A stretch of DNA of 64,000 nucleotides from assembly GCA_030220185.1 (NCBI GenBank), contig JASPKZ010007250.1, positions 3,297,501-3,361,500 of the forward strand, given 5' to 3'. Position 1 is the first letter of the stretch; every line of letters begins with the position of its first letter. Under the pieces are notes generated by a model that was not told where the DNA came from, did no database searches, and saw only the letters and a program-made list of their open reading frames with translations. Source of the stretch: Diploptera punctata (taxonomy: Eukaryota; Arthropoda; Insecta; Blattodea; Blaberidae). The position numbers and the translations under genes were made by a program. Shown piece by piece: positions 1 to 9,934 of the stretch.

Positions 1-280
1 TCCAAATTCCTAACTAGCAATCTATCTTCATTCACCCTCTTCACGTATCCAAACTATTGTAATTATTTATTTCCCACAAATTGTATAATTATTTTGTTCA
101 AGTTCATTGTTTTTCTCGAAAAATACTGTTTTTGATCCTGTCTAATTTAGAACAGCGTGCAGATCTTCTTAAAAAATAAATTTCTTCAGATTCCAATTTC
201 GACTTCCATTTGGCATTTATAATCCACGTTTCTGCTCCACAGACCATTAAACTTCTTACTACTAATTTATAAATACATGA
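1..280 (-). mobile_element. RTE-type LINE fragment (C-terminal part)
   Basis: Reading on the minus strand gives YKLVVRSLMVCGAETW, then FLRRSARCSKLDRIKN and, after breaks, FGYVKRVNEDRLL. These match the region after the reverse transcriptase palm in RTE-type elements (the Y-G-x-E-T-W block and the LRR-S-AR...DRI-N block). The copy runs off the start of the window and is broken by stops, so it is a relic. Upstream of about base 280 the similarity stops. Family assignment is from motif recognition, not a search. Confidence 0.65.
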
Positions 281-343
281 CAAGTCAAAAGTCCCCCTCC
301 CCCGGGTTTCGTGGGTCTGTAGAACAATAACCATAACCGACAT

Positions 344-967
344 GGCATAACACTTGTATCAGAGGAAAGTGCATATTTCCAAGTTTTCATACGTATTTGT
401 TAACAAAACCTAACTTGTAAATTTTACTGCTAGAGGGCGGTCGTATCATGGCATTCACTGGTGCAGAAAAGGTGTTTTGTGTGCTGTATGTGAGTATATT
501 ATGATTTTTTCTTATGGGGTTAAGTTAAAGACCACGTGTTCGTTCCCCCCATGCCCCTCGATTTAGCGAGCTGCGACAAAGGATTGAACATGCAGTCGCT
601 GGTATTGACCGTGAGATGTTGGTACATGTTTGACTGAATCTGGATTATAGGAAAGATGTCTGCCGAGTACTAACAGTGGGCATATGGAATACCTGTAAGG
701 TACGCATGAAAACTTGGAATATTCCCGTGTCTGTTATGGTTACAGTTCTATAGACTTTTGATATGTCCTGTATTTTAGTTTCTGAAAGTGTGCCTAATTA
801 TATGAAATTATTGTTTTTATTTCTTGTACAATAATGTTTCAAATATTATAAAAGAAAAACAAATTAGCATTAACTTAAAAAAATATATTCCACAATAACA
901 AACATTATTTAAAATCGAATATAAATTTGCTTGTATCGTATGTAAAAGTGAAGATAGTCATAGTGTG
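344..967. other. Unassigned A+T-rich spacer
   Basis: No open frame with a recognisable motif, no RNA gene and no clear repeat was seen here. The sequence is A+T rich, with a short G+C-richer patch near 540-620. It precedes the target-site duplication of the RTE insertion at 980. Confidence 0.4.
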
Positions 968-979
968 AATGTCAAGGTA

Positions 980-1652
980 TCTTCTTCTTCTTCTTCGCCA
1001 GGCTCTACGACTTCCAGTGGAATGTCTTGGCCTTCTCAACCAGTTTACGCCACTTCTTCTTATCTTGTGCAGTAGATTTCAAATCAAAAATCCCCATCTC
1101 TCTCAAATCTTCAATTATGTCATCTTCCCATCGATCCTTGGGTCTTCCCCTTGGTCTTGTTCCCTGTGGCTTCCAATTTAAAATATCATTCGGCAATCTT
1201 CCCTTTGGCATTCTTAGTGTATGTCCAAACCATTGTAATCTTTTGGATTTGATGAAACTAACTATATTTTCTTTATTATTCTTGAGGTATAATTCGTCAT
1301 TCCTTCTCAACCTCCAAGTTCCATTTTCCTTTACTAGACCTAGCACTCTTCTAAATATTTTCCTCTCAAACGTTAATAGTCTTAATTTATCTGCTTCTTT
1401 TAGTACCCAGGTTTCATCTCCATAACACATTATTGGTCTTATTATTGCTGTATATAATTTGAATTTAACATTTTTTGATATTAATTTGCTTTTGAATATA
1501 TCGAAATTATCAAAATATGATTTATTCCCTTGCGATATTCTTGTTTTGATTTCTTCTTCAACAGTATTATTATCGTTTAGTATTGTGCCTAGGTACTTAA
1601 AGGAGTTAATTTGATCAATACAGTCACTATTTATAGTTAGTTCAGTCAAATT
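980..1652 (-). mobile_element. 5'-truncated RTE-type LINE with a 214-codon open frame
   Basis: The minus-strand frame 1649-1005 is open for 214 codons. It has the blocks FKYLGTILND, YTAIIRPIMCYGDETW, FERKIFRRVLG, RLQWFGHTLRM and GTRPRGRPKDRWEDDI, which is the RTE C-terminal region after the catalytic palm. The palm itself is absent, so this is an inactive 3' piece. A (GAA)n-type tail lies at 980-996. The 12-bp duplication AATGTCAAGGTA flanks the insert at 968-979 and 1653-1664. The insertion therefore ends exactly at the 5' limit of the reading frame. The unbroken frame suggests a fairly young insertion. Confidence 0.85.
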
Positions 1653-1831
1653 AATGTCAAGGTACCACTAAGATATATTCCCTTAAGGCTTCAAAATAAT
1701 TAAATATATAACTTAATTCAATAGAATGATCTTGGTGATAAATTTATATTACAAGAAGTCAATAAAATACCCATATCACCAAATTAAAACTTAAAAGAGC
1801 CAACTAGTTTCAATAGCGAAGCTATTTTGTC

Positions 1832-2388
1832 TCATGAGTACCAATAGTTGTACTTAATGCAGATTTTTTATCGTGTTTTCAAATATGTATTTGGAATTTC
1901 TCCATCACCTACAGTTTTTTTTATTTAAATTTAAATTAATGGATTTAAATAATTATTTTTTTTAATAAACCTAGATTTCTTCCCGGAAAATCTTGGCGCA
2001 GTGAGCGATGAGCACGGGGAACACTTTCATCAGGAGATTTCAGCTATGGAAAAGAGATATCAAGGCAAATGGAATCCTAATTTGCTGGCCGATTATTGTT
2101 GGACCATCAAGAGGGATGCTCCACAGGCGAAATATAGCAGAAAATCGTCATTTCTTACTTTCTAGGTGAGTCCGAATGTTCGAATATTGTGTAGTTACGA
2201 GTGTAGAAAATAAAGGGAAAGTGTTTGAAAGTATAAATGCCTGTTTCTCGGAAATCTTGCGTGATGGAAAAAAAAAAAAAAAAAAAAAAAAAAACCGATA
2301 TCATATTTGAATTTAGGAGAAAATATACTATCAGATTCACGTATTTTCCTTTCTCAGAAAAAAAAAGTTTATTTTTTGTTGCTCAGTG
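1832..2388 (+). mobile_element. CACTG-ended DNA element, 5' end missing, with C-terminal coding remnant
   Basis: This copy shares its left part (GTCTCATGAGTACCAATAGT) and right part with the elements at 18.18 kb and 30.75 kb (the last inverted). The right end GTTGCTCAGTG is followed by TAA. The expected left end is replaced by the inverted-repeat end of the host element. A 24-base run of A (2266-2293) interrupts the right part. The interior keeps a coding remnant at 1971-2165 described separately. It looks like an internally deleted derivative of a longer coding element. Confidence 0.55.
1971..2165 (+). pseudogene. C-terminal fragment of an arthropod repeat-encoded protein
   Basis: The frame reads LDFFPENLGAVSDEHGEHF, then HQEISAMEKRYQGKW, LLADYCW and APQAKYSRKS before a stop at 2163-2165. 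I recognise this as the end of an uncharacterised protein family that is repeated in arthropod genomes; its function is unknown to me. The stop TAG is followed immediately by GTGAGT, a good splice-donor match, so the frame could be an exon end. A second copy at 18.40-18.51 kb has a frameshift after LLADY. Another piece of what I believe is the same protein lies at 30.85-31.15 kb. Confidence 0.6.
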
Positions 2389-2604
2389 TAATTAGTCTTG
2401 AAAATTATACCTTCGCTATTGAAAGAAGTTGGCTCTTTTAAATTTTAATTTAATTACTAATTATTGACTAAAGAATAACAAAATTGTTTTTGTTTAGTAA
2501 ATAATTAGTCTTGAAATGATAGTTCGCTATTGAAACGAGTTGGCTATTTTAAATTTTAATTTGGTGATTTGGGTCTATTATTGACTTCTAATAATATAAC
2601 GTAA

Positions 2605-3120
2605 CATTGTTGGAAATCTATGAGACTTTTAGTAATAAAGTATTTCCTCTGGGTACGTTACTGGCGTTCCGCAGGGTGAGATGTACGATGGGATTGCCAT
2701 CTTAAGGCTAGACATCATAGCCCCCAGTTATATGAACCCCAAATGAAGGGCTGCCTCTTCCGCTCCTAAGGACCGTTGAGGACTTCTCCCTTGTTACCCC
2801 GGGAATGGGTCTCCACATTTTCCCCTGGAAAATGGGTGCCTCCTCCGCACATTTATTTCTGTCCTTTGAGGTCTTCACACGTTACCCTGTGCAAGGGACT
2901 CTTCGATCAGTTATAATTTGATAATATTTAATGTATTTCAGGATTATCTATGATTTATTTTTTAACTTTACCTTTAACTTTAGTATGATTTACTTCTTGT
3001 TTAGCTGAAACCAACCGAACTCCCTTTGATTTTTTACTACACACCGGGCCAGTGTGACCTGAAGTTCGCGAGGGAAGGGACGCTAGACCCTTTGATGAGA
3101 CTGCCTCATAGAGGGTTCTC
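2605..3120. other. Unassigned stretch with a G+C-richer block
   Basis: Bases 2650-2905 are richer in G and C than the surroundings and contain repeated words such as ACCCCGGGAATGGGTC and CCCTGGAAAATGGG. No reading frame with known motifs is seen. It may be an untranslated part of another element, but I cannot place it. Confidence 0.3.
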
Positions 3121-3124
3121 ATCC

Positions 3125-3305
3125 GCTACCCAAAGAATGGAAGATATCGCATTCTCAAAATTATACTTAAATACAAACCAAAAGGACGCAGGAATGTTGG
3201 TAGACCGAAGAAGAGATGTATCCAACTTTTGAATGAGGAGAATCTATGAGACCGGAACAAGCCACATGGGCTTGCTTAATCCGTGATTGTTGATGATGAT
3301 TGTTG
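3125..3305 (+). mobile_element. RTE-type LINE 3' tail fragment
   Basis: One frame gives YKPKGRRNVGRPKKRCIQLL, the usual P-x-G-R-R-x-x-G-R-P block close to the end of RTE proteins. It is followed by a short non-coding part and a (GAT)n-like tail at 3286-3302. Upstream there is no recognisable reverse transcriptase, so it is a strongly 5'-truncated copy. Confidence 0.6.
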
Positions 3306-3747
3306 GAGATGGAACGTGAGTTACCATGGAATTCAGCTCGTATAATGTAATAGGCGCTTGTTCCACTGTTTACCTCAACCAGACTGAACTGTCAATTAAC
3401 AGCAGTACATATTGTAACCAGTCATCTGTCACATGTCATTGTTGTTCATGTCTATCCAGAGTTGACACAATCACCTGCAAAGTAGCAGTTTCCCAGCATG
3501 AATAAAACACCCCCCCCCCAACCCTAACTGCACTTTTGTCTACCTATCATTTGTTCTCAACATAAGGTGTCGAGGGGAACATTTTTTATTCTCTACTAAT
3601 GAGCACTGTATAAAAGTCTTTCTTTCGTCATAAAATTGTTTCCAGCCTAATTAACGTAATTATATACATGTTCCTAAAATACAGATTTTTGTTGCTTTCA
3701 TCTAAAACTAAGCTGAGAAGCAGTGTATTACTCAGTAGTGTGACACT

Positions 3748-3748
<1 letters not shown>

Positions 3749-3827
<79 letters not shown>

Positions 3828-3828
3828 T
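3749..3828. repeat. (AAT)n microsatellite, about 80 bp
   Basis: An uninterrupted run of AAT/TAA triplets ends in a T-rich stretch. The sequence just after it (3834-3875) resembles the CR1-like 3' end seen at 21.66 kb (GTGGAAGAGAAGGCC...), so the microsatellite may mark a LINE boundary. Confidence 0.9.
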
Positions 3829-3903
3829 TTTTTTTCACTGGTTGAATGGAAGAGAAGACCTTATGGTTTTATCTCTGAAAGTTTATATTACTATTACTAT
3901 TAA

Positions 3904-4300
3904 CTAACTAGCTCACTGCCTCTATCGAACCCGTAGGTTCATGGCCGGGCGGACATAAGCTCTCCAGACATCACTATCCTGAGCTAATGTTTCCCAATCA
4001 TCCCCTGTATAATCTACTTCCCTCAAATCATAGTTAATGTTATTCTCCCATCTCATTCTTGGTCTACCAACTGGGCGTTTTCCCTCTGGTTTTCCAACAA
4101 GAAGCTTCGATGCACGTCTTTCATTCCCCATTCGTGCCACATGCCCTGCCCATCGCAGTCTACGAGACTTAACTGTTCTCATTATATCTGGCTTCCTATA
4201 AAGACCATGTAATTCACTGTTAAGCAGTCTTCTCCATTCACCTGCCTATTCATCTCTCTTTGGTCCAAAAATGTTCCTAAGAACTTTATTGCGTACAATG
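3904..4300 (-). mobile_element. LINE-A copy (RTE type), 3' end
   Basis: The minus frame 4182-3922 reads RLRWAGHVARMGNERRAS, then GKRPVGRPRMRWENNI, and ends WRAYVRPAMNLRVR. This is the last part of the LINE-A protein. A tail of GTTA units lies at 3900-3912. Upstream, the block GRLLNSELHGLYRKPDI is recognisable to about 4298, where the copy is truncated. All LINE-A copies here lack at least the 5' half. Confidence 0.8.
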
Positions 4301-5213
4301 TATATACAAAAATATATCCAACAGGCAGTGTTAATATACATTATACGAAACAAATCACTGCATTTTAAATGAAGTGAACTTTATTTGAAACAATATAAAA
4401 CAATAAATACGTGCTTGCCGCCATTTTATAACTCATTGGTGTCACGGCCTGCTGTAGTCAAAACTAATAAACATTGCCCACACTGTTAACGTTAGTCAGT
4501 TATTTATAATGGACGCAAATTATTCCAACAAAGATGTTATTATTTTAATATTATTTACTATTCTGAAAACACCATGGCGCAAAAAGTAATGTAGAACGCA
4601 CGTTTATGATGTGTGTTTAGAGAATATCGGAAATTAAAAACTTCGCTTTCGCTCGGTTTTAAAATATTTCCTCGCTTCTGTAAAAACCACTTCCCAACTT
4701 CGCATTGTAATATTCTATTAGCAAAGCTGAGTAATTAAATTTCACTATTAATATGTAATAATACCCCCTAACACGGCTTTTATGAAATTCTCATAATATA
4801 TGCCTATTTATACCCATGCTTAACAGCTATCTAACAAGGCTCAATTGAATCAAAATTCAATTACACAGAAATTCAATATTGAACTTAGCTGTTCATTTAT
4901 ACGGAAAGTGCCTTTAGGCGTAATAAACATCACAAGGGTCTCTCAGAGTCCAAAATTCGCAGAATTCTCTTCACTGAATGATACGAAATTGGCCAAGTAA
5001 ACTCTCCCCATTTCTCTATAGTTATTACATACACTGTACACCATCTATACAGTACATAATACAGGGAGATTATTGTATTCAGTACAGCATCCTCTTTCCA
5101 TTTCATACTTCCCACATTGCAGTACAAAGATTTAATTTGATCAGGGTTTTATTCCATCTTCTCCCTTAAAATAAGCACATCTGTGTATAAAACAAAGTGT
5201 CATATCTAATTGT
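4301..5213. other. Unassigned A+T-rich stretch; part shared with 59.64 kb
   Basis: No coding motif is seen. Bases about 4640-4725, read on the minus strand, match 59638-59705 on the plus strand (both contain GTTGGGAAGTGGTTTTTACAG followed by a cGAGGAAA... run and AAACCGAGC). This pair is a dispersed repeat of unknown type. Confidence 0.4.
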
Positions 5214-5350
5214 ACTAATGTAAGGAGCTTTTTTAAATCAATTATTAGATTCCGAGGTATTAATGCAAGGCAGTAGGACTACATAATTCGCCCATCCGTT
5301 CATTCAAGCTCTTGAAGCATTATATTTAAAAGTTTATTTAATTAACTTAC
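5214..5350 (+). repeat. Left copy of an about 130-bp direct repeat flanking a LINE-A copy
   Basis: The segment containing TTTTTTAAATCAATTATTAG, GGCAGTAGGACTACA and TTCGCCCATCCGTTCATTCA recurs at 6080-6215 with an estimated 10-15% difference and an 8-base gap. The two copies lie on either side of the LINE-A fragment. They are too long and too diverged to be a normal target-site duplication. Confidence 0.65.
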
Positions 5351-6077
5351 AGGCTCTATCGAACCCATAGGTTCATGGCCGCGCGGACAAAAGCTCTCCA
5401 TACATCCCTGTACTGAGCTAATGTTTTCAAATCATTCCCTGTATAATCTACTTCCTTCAAATCATAGTTAATGTAATTCTCGTACCTCATTCTTGGTTTA
5501 TCAACTGGGCGTTTTCCCTCTGGTTTTCCTATAAGAAACTTCCACGCACCTCTTTCATTCCCCATTCGTGCCACATGTCCTACCCATTGCAGTCTACGAG
5601 ACTTAACTGTTCTTATTATATCTGGCTTCCTATAAAGACCATGTAGTTCACTGTTATGTGGTATTCTCCATTCACCTTCTGTTCATTTGTCTTTGGTCCA
5701 AAAACTTTCCTAAGAACTTTATTCTCAAATACTTGTAATCTCCTTTCCTCCGTTAAAGTAAGAGTCCATGTTTCACACCATATAATATAACTGGTTGAAT
5801 AATAGTTTTATATATTTTCAGCTTAACGTTTTTTGAAAGGAGTTGGGACGTCAAGAGTCTCTGCAATGCATAATAGCACGCATTTCCAGAATTGAGCCTA
5901 TGTTTAATTTCTTTGTGCATCTCATTCCTATTTGTGATTATTGTTTTTAGGTATTTGAATTCAACCACTTCCTCAAAATTTCCCTCAATTGTATTTAGCG
6001 GTTCATTTCCATTATATACTGTATTTCTATTTGTGACCATATATTTATTTTTATTGATATTCACTTCCAGTAAACTA
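5336..6077 (-). mobile_element. LINE-A copy with thumb-region and C-terminal blocks
   Basis: The minus frame 6064-5753 has VEFKYLKTIITNRNEMHKEI, LLSKNVKLKIYKTII and QPVILYG. After breaks, 5574-5356 reads RMGNERGAWKFLIGKPEGKR and ends MNLWVR. Stops and frameshifts separate the parts. The 5' limit falls after the words MNINKNKYMV near 6064, so the catalytic palm is missing. Confidence 0.75.
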
Positions 6078-6079
6078 AA

Positions 6080-6205
6080 CTAATACAACGAGCCTTTTTA
6101 AATCAATTATCAGATTCAGAAGTATTAATTGAAGGCAGTAGGTCTACACATTTCGCCCATCCATTCATTCAAGCATTATATTTAACACTTTATTTTACTT
6201 GTAGG

Positions 6206-6215
<10 letters not shown>
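6080..6215 (+). repeat. Right copy of the about 130-bp direct repeat
   Basis: This segment matches 5214-5350, including TTTTTAAATCAATTATCAG, GGCAGTAGGTCTACA and TTCGCCCATCCATTCATTCA. It runs directly into the TA microsatellite and SINE that follow. Confidence 0.65.

Positions 6216-6241
<26 letters not shown>
6207..6241. repeat. (TA)n microsatellite
   Basis: A run of TA lies immediately at the 3' side of a minus-strand SINE-A; a short TA run also lies at its other end (6573-6582). Confidence 0.9.
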
Positions 6242-6245
<4 letters not shown>

Positions 6246-6575
6246 ATTCTGCCCGAAGGCAGGTCCTTCACTGTAATCATAGCATTTTCATGCTATGCTT
6301 GCAGCTTTACTAGGGAATTGTGTAGCTGTGGAAGCTTCCCGTTGTTTTCCACACCGGTGAAGGATGATAGTGATGATGATAATGATAAGGTTGATGATGA
6401 TGGCCATATGATTTCGGGGACCGTTTGGGCCTTAAAGTTTTCCTGACTTTGTCTTACAGGTGAGGAAAAACCCCGATAAAAACCTCACCCAGAAAAACGC
6501 CCCGATCGGGGATCGAACCCGGGCCCGCTGCGTGACAAGGCAGCACGCTACCTCGAGACCACAGCGGTGGACATA
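6242..6575 (-). mobile_element. SINE-A, nearly full length (tRNA-derived)
   Basis: On the minus strand it begins GTCCACCGCTGTGGTCTCGA and has a tRNA-like head whose B box is GGGTTCGATCCCC. The body carries the words CTCACCTGTAAGACAA, CACCGGTGTGGAAAACAACG and AGCATGAAAATGCTATGA, and it ends ...GGCAGAATTACTA. The A/B-box head indicates an internal RNA polymerase III promoter. SINEs of this type are copied in trans by LINE machinery. About ten copies or pieces of SINE-A occur in the window; this one lies between TA runs. Confidence 0.8.
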
Positions 6576-7289
6576 TATATATTCCTTTGTGAATACAATT
6601 TTGATATGAGAACCTGTTAAAAATTAAAGCTAAATGAAAATAACAATCACTCTTCAGTTTTTTACTGGATTCTTCAAGGAATTTAGCCTGTTCCGAAAAT
6701 CTTCAGACTCACGACAAATAACTACTGTACTCGCAGTGAAAGAAAGTTCCTGGGAGAGGATGATGGTCTAGTGCGGAACGGAGAGTGTTGAGTTTACATG
6801 CAGGTAGATTCCTCGAATACCATTGGCTAGTGATGGCGTTTGCGATTCGTGTACCGTTGCACTGCACATAATAAATTAGGTTAGTTGATATAGATTTCTG
6901 CTATCGAGCAAAACTTATTGTGTTAATTTGTCTATTACACTCATATGACGTCACAATAGTTTCAAATATTATATTAGTTTTTAATTATGCTTACAGCGCA
7001 TTGCTAAACTATGTTTTCCAAATGTACAATACAACATAGACTCCCATGGCGTACGATTCGGCCGCATTCCTTTTTGGGAATTTCTTATATGAGAGTACAA
7101 TAGCGGCTCCAGGTTGAGAAAACTTGCTATAACGGCTGGGGAGACTGGGCATGCTTACCCCATGTCACCCCTATACTGGCTATATAATCATTCACCTGTG
7201 CAAAATGACAAGTATATGTGAGACCAATAGCCGGCTGGTAGGCTAAATGACTTTTAGGCCTGTAACGCCATGGAGTTAGTTAATAATAT
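6576..7289. other. Unassigned spacer
   Basis: Mixed-composition sequence with no recognisable reading frame, RNA gene or repeat. Confidence 0.35.
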
Positions 7290-7562
7290 GTTCACCGCTG
7301 TGGTCTCGAGGTAACATGCTACCTTGTCACGCAGCAGGCTGGGTTCGATTCCCGGACGGGACAAGCTTCCTGGGCGAGGTTTTATTTCGGGGTTTTTCGT
7401 CATCTGTAAGATAAATAACAGGAAGCTTTGAGGCCCAAACGGTTCCCGAATATCATCTGGCCATCATCATCCGCCTGTGTGGAAAGCAACGGGAAACTAA
7501 AGCATGGCACGAAAATGCTATGACTGCAGTGAAAGACCTGCCCTAGACAGAACACTATAGAA
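7290..7562 (+). mobile_element. SINE-A copy
   Basis: It has the head TTCACCGCTGTGGTCTCGAGG, the B box GGGTTCGATTCCCGG, the body word GGGGTTTTTCGTCATCTG and the end AAGACCTGCCCTAGACAGAA. It is slightly shortened between the body and the tail block (the ACACCTATAATTCCC segment is missing). Confidence 0.75.
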
Positions 7563-8280
7563 TAGAAAATATTATTTTTTTCGGAGAAAATACAAACTGT
7601 CAGAATTCTTCGATTAAGTTGGTATAGGGAATAACTTTTGAGAGAGGTATCAAGGATATATTGAGTTCAAAATCCACTTTTTTTCTCCCCCTTCAGTCGT
7701 CAAGGCAGACGCTTGGTTTCAATTTTATTTCCAGATTTCAATTATTCAATCCTCATTCATGTAATTAAAATTATACTGATGAGCAATAGAAAATAGTGAA
7801 AAAAAAAAACGAAGAGACGTCCTGCTAGACATATTGTAAAGATTTTTCATAATTCCGTAGTTAAGATTTTTCTGCTCATCTTCAAAGGGACATCATATAG
7901 AAAACTCTGCTAAAAAATGCTACACTCCTAATATAAGGTCACTGATCGCAAAGCAAGGACATGGATTAGAGTTGACTCACTTCCCATAGAACGAAATGCA
8001 CTCAACAACAAAGAAGCAGGAGGGATCCAATATGGCAAAGTTTGGTACATACCAATCCCAACACTTCATGAAAGCATTTTCATTTTATAAAGCCAAAGAC
8101 ATAAAAGAAAATGATCAGAGGAGGATATCTGCAGCAAGTGTTCATATGTGACAAGATTACTAATATCGGTATAAGAAATATAGAGACACATGGAAAATAC
8201 GTGATAGCATTACAGAAATAAATAGGCCTATCAAAAGAGAAAAAAAAATAGTTGTCAAAAATAGACTGTCAATAATAAAA
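7563..8280. other. Unassigned spacer with a weak reading frame
   Basis: A plus-strand stretch near 7945-8090 reads TWIRVDSLPIERNALNNKEA and more without a stop, but I do not recognise it. The rest is A+T rich with no feature. Confidence 0.25.
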
Positions 8281-8282
8281 AA

Positions 8283-9215
8283 AACTCACCGGCACTATCG
8301 AACCGGAAGATTCTTGACCGCGGATAAGCTCTCTATACATCCCTATCCTGAGCTGTTATCCAATTTTTTTATATTCAATGCCACAAGTTTTGCAATTTTC
8401 GAAATTTCTATTATTCCCTCCTGGCATTGGCGTAACTGTTATATATTTCTTAGGTTACGACGCCAGGAAGGCGGGGTTACGCTGCCCCAATAAGATGAGA
8501 GGTGATGATGATGGTAATGATGTGCCAGAAGAGGCATTCATCCTAAACTTAATCTAATGATGCGAATGATAACGATGGCCAGATGATGTTCAGGGACAGT
8601 TTGAGCCTTAAAGTTTCCACATTTGTCCTATAGGTGAGGGAAACCCCCCCCCAAAAAAACCTCATCCAGGGAACTTGTCCCGACCGAGGATCGAACACGG
8701 GCCAGCTGCGCGACAAGGCAGCACGCTACCTCGAGACCACAGCGGTGTACTCTTTTCCAATCACACCCTCCACAATTCAACTATCTCGAATCATGGATGT
8801 AATTTTTCCACCTCATTCTTGCTCGACCTATTAGAAGCTTTCTTTCCCTCTGCCTTTCCTACAAGAAGTTTCCATGCCCCACTTTAATTTCTCCTTCGTG
8901 CCACATGTCCTCCCAATCCAGTCTACGAGACTTAGCTGTTCATAACACATCTGGCTTCCCTTAAAGGCCATTTACCTCAATCTTACGTAGTTTTCTTTGT
9001 TCACCTGTCTGCTCGTTCCTTTTTGTTGCACCAATTTTCCTAAGAACTTAATTCTCAAATACTCGTAATATCTTCTCCAATCTTAAAGTAAGAGTCCATG
9101 TTTCGCATCCATATAACTGAAAGAATAACAATTTTATATATTTTTAGTTTAACGCTTTTTGAGAGAAGTTGGGATGATAAGATTCCATGCAACGCGCGTT
9201 TTCAGAAATGGAAAC
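8283..9215 (-). mobile_element. LINE-A copy split by a chimeric SINE
   Basis: The 3' end (8283-8364) and the rest of the C-terminal region (8753-9215) are separated by the SINE at 8365-8752. The right part still shows the blocks for SRRLDWEDMWHE, the KLIDGVAFEYQLSSERNNLL-like region and the upstream KRVKLKIYK segment, all with many stops. The sequence at the SINE edges (TTATCCAAT at left, TTTTCCAAT at right) fits a target duplication. The SINE is therefore younger than this LINE-A copy. Confidence 0.7.
8365..8752 (-). mobile_element. Chimeric SINE: SINE-A head joined to SINE-B tail
   Basis: On the minus strand the first part (about 8752-8575) is SINE-A: CACCGCTGTGGTCTCGAGG, a box-B-like stretch, then CTCACCTATAGGACAAAT and GGCCATCGTTATCATTC. 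The second part (about 8570-8365) is the tail of SINE-B: TTAAGTTTAGGATGAATGCC, TCTGGCAC-TCATTACCATCATC, GGGGCAGCGTAACCCCGCCT and TGCCAGGAGGGAATAATAG. The same junction occurs at 19.83 kb, so the chimera is probably a propagating subfamily and not one accident. Confidence 0.7.
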
Positions 9216-9291
9216 CGGTTACGGCATAAACATTTTCTTTCAAGTCTTACAGTACTAAGGATGGCCCGACCGATAACACTTAGGAAGGTCT

Positions 9292-9645
9292 TACTTACTT
9301 ACTCACTGGCACTATCGAACCCGTAGGTTCATGGCCGCGCGGACATACGCTCTCCATACATCCCTATCCTGAGCTAATGTTTTCCAATCATTCCCTGTAT
9401 AATCTACTTCCCTCAAATCATAGTTAATGATGTTCTCCCACCTCATTCTTGGTCTACCAACTGGGCGTTTTCCCTCTGGCTTTCCTACAAGAAGCTTTCA
9501 TGCACGTCTTTCATTCCCCATACGTGCAACATGTCCTGCCCATCGCAGTCTACGAGACTTAACTGTTCTTATTATATCTGGCTTCCTACAAAGACCACGT
9601 AGTTCATTGTTATGTAGTCTTCTCCATTCACCTGTCTGTTCATCT
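9292..9645 (-). mobile_element. LINE-A 3' part of a composite insertion
   Basis: It begins with a GTAA-type tail (TTACTTACTCACTGGC on plus) and the minus strand carries the LINE-A C-terminal region to the block WRRLHNNELRG. It ends abruptly at about 9645, where an unrelated plus-sense module starts. A 13-bp duplication CTTAGGAAGGTCT at 9279-9291 and 9846-9858 encloses both parts, so they arrived or behave as one insertion. Confidence 0.75.
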
Positions 9646-9845
9646 CATCTTTACCTTGTCGTGGTGGAGTGGCTTGCGTGCTTAAATGATCCTGAGAGCT
9701 ATGCCGGCGGTAGCATTGCTGCCGATAGGGTTACCCATGCCGGACTGGTCGAAGGTGATAAGCCAGACGAAATAAGTACCTTGGTCGAAAGATTGACGAT
9801 CTTTCGCCGTAAAAATACAACCGTCAAGAAATGCGGACATGGGTT
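9646..9845 (+). mobile_element. G+C-richer leader-like module joined to LINE-A
   Basis: The module starts CTTTACCTTGTCGTGGTGGA and continues with GATCCTGAGAGCTATGCCGG and GGGTTACCCATGCCGG. I recall this wording from the 5' leaders of non-LTR elements in several animals, but cannot check it. It lies in opposite sense to the LINE-A piece and inside the same 13-bp target duplication. One explanation is a 5' inversion by twin priming; a second nested element is the alternative. Confidence 0.45.
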
Positions 9846-9934
9846 CTTAGGAAGGTCTAGGGTTTTTATCTAGTAAAAGTTAAGATTGCGGGATGGTATA
9901 ACGTGGATGATAAAATATTTGAAATCAAAATATC

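Larger units (their letters stand above)
1744..2599. mobile_element. Inverted-repeat (foldback-type) element with about 88-bp ends
   Basis: The left end 1744-1831 and right end 2511-2599 are imperfect inverted copies, sharing AGAAGTCAATAA, ATCACCAAATTAAAA and GCCAACT-GTTTCAATAGCGA. A further half-copy in the same sense as the right end lies at 2400-2460. The interior is filled by a CACTG-ended element (1832-2388). The right end resembles the arms of the palindrome at 20.9-21.1 kb, so the two belong to related families. No transposase of its own is visible; it is probably non-autonomous. Confidence 0.6.

Noticed and set aside
7945..8090. Plus-strand reading TWIRVDSLPIERNALNNKEA as a gene
   Set aside because: Short, no start or family, and embedded in repeat-rich DNA; mentioned only in the spacer entry.
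9427..9873. 148-codon plus-strand frame
   Set aside because: It runs antisense through LINE-A and into the leader-like module; no motif supports it as a protein.
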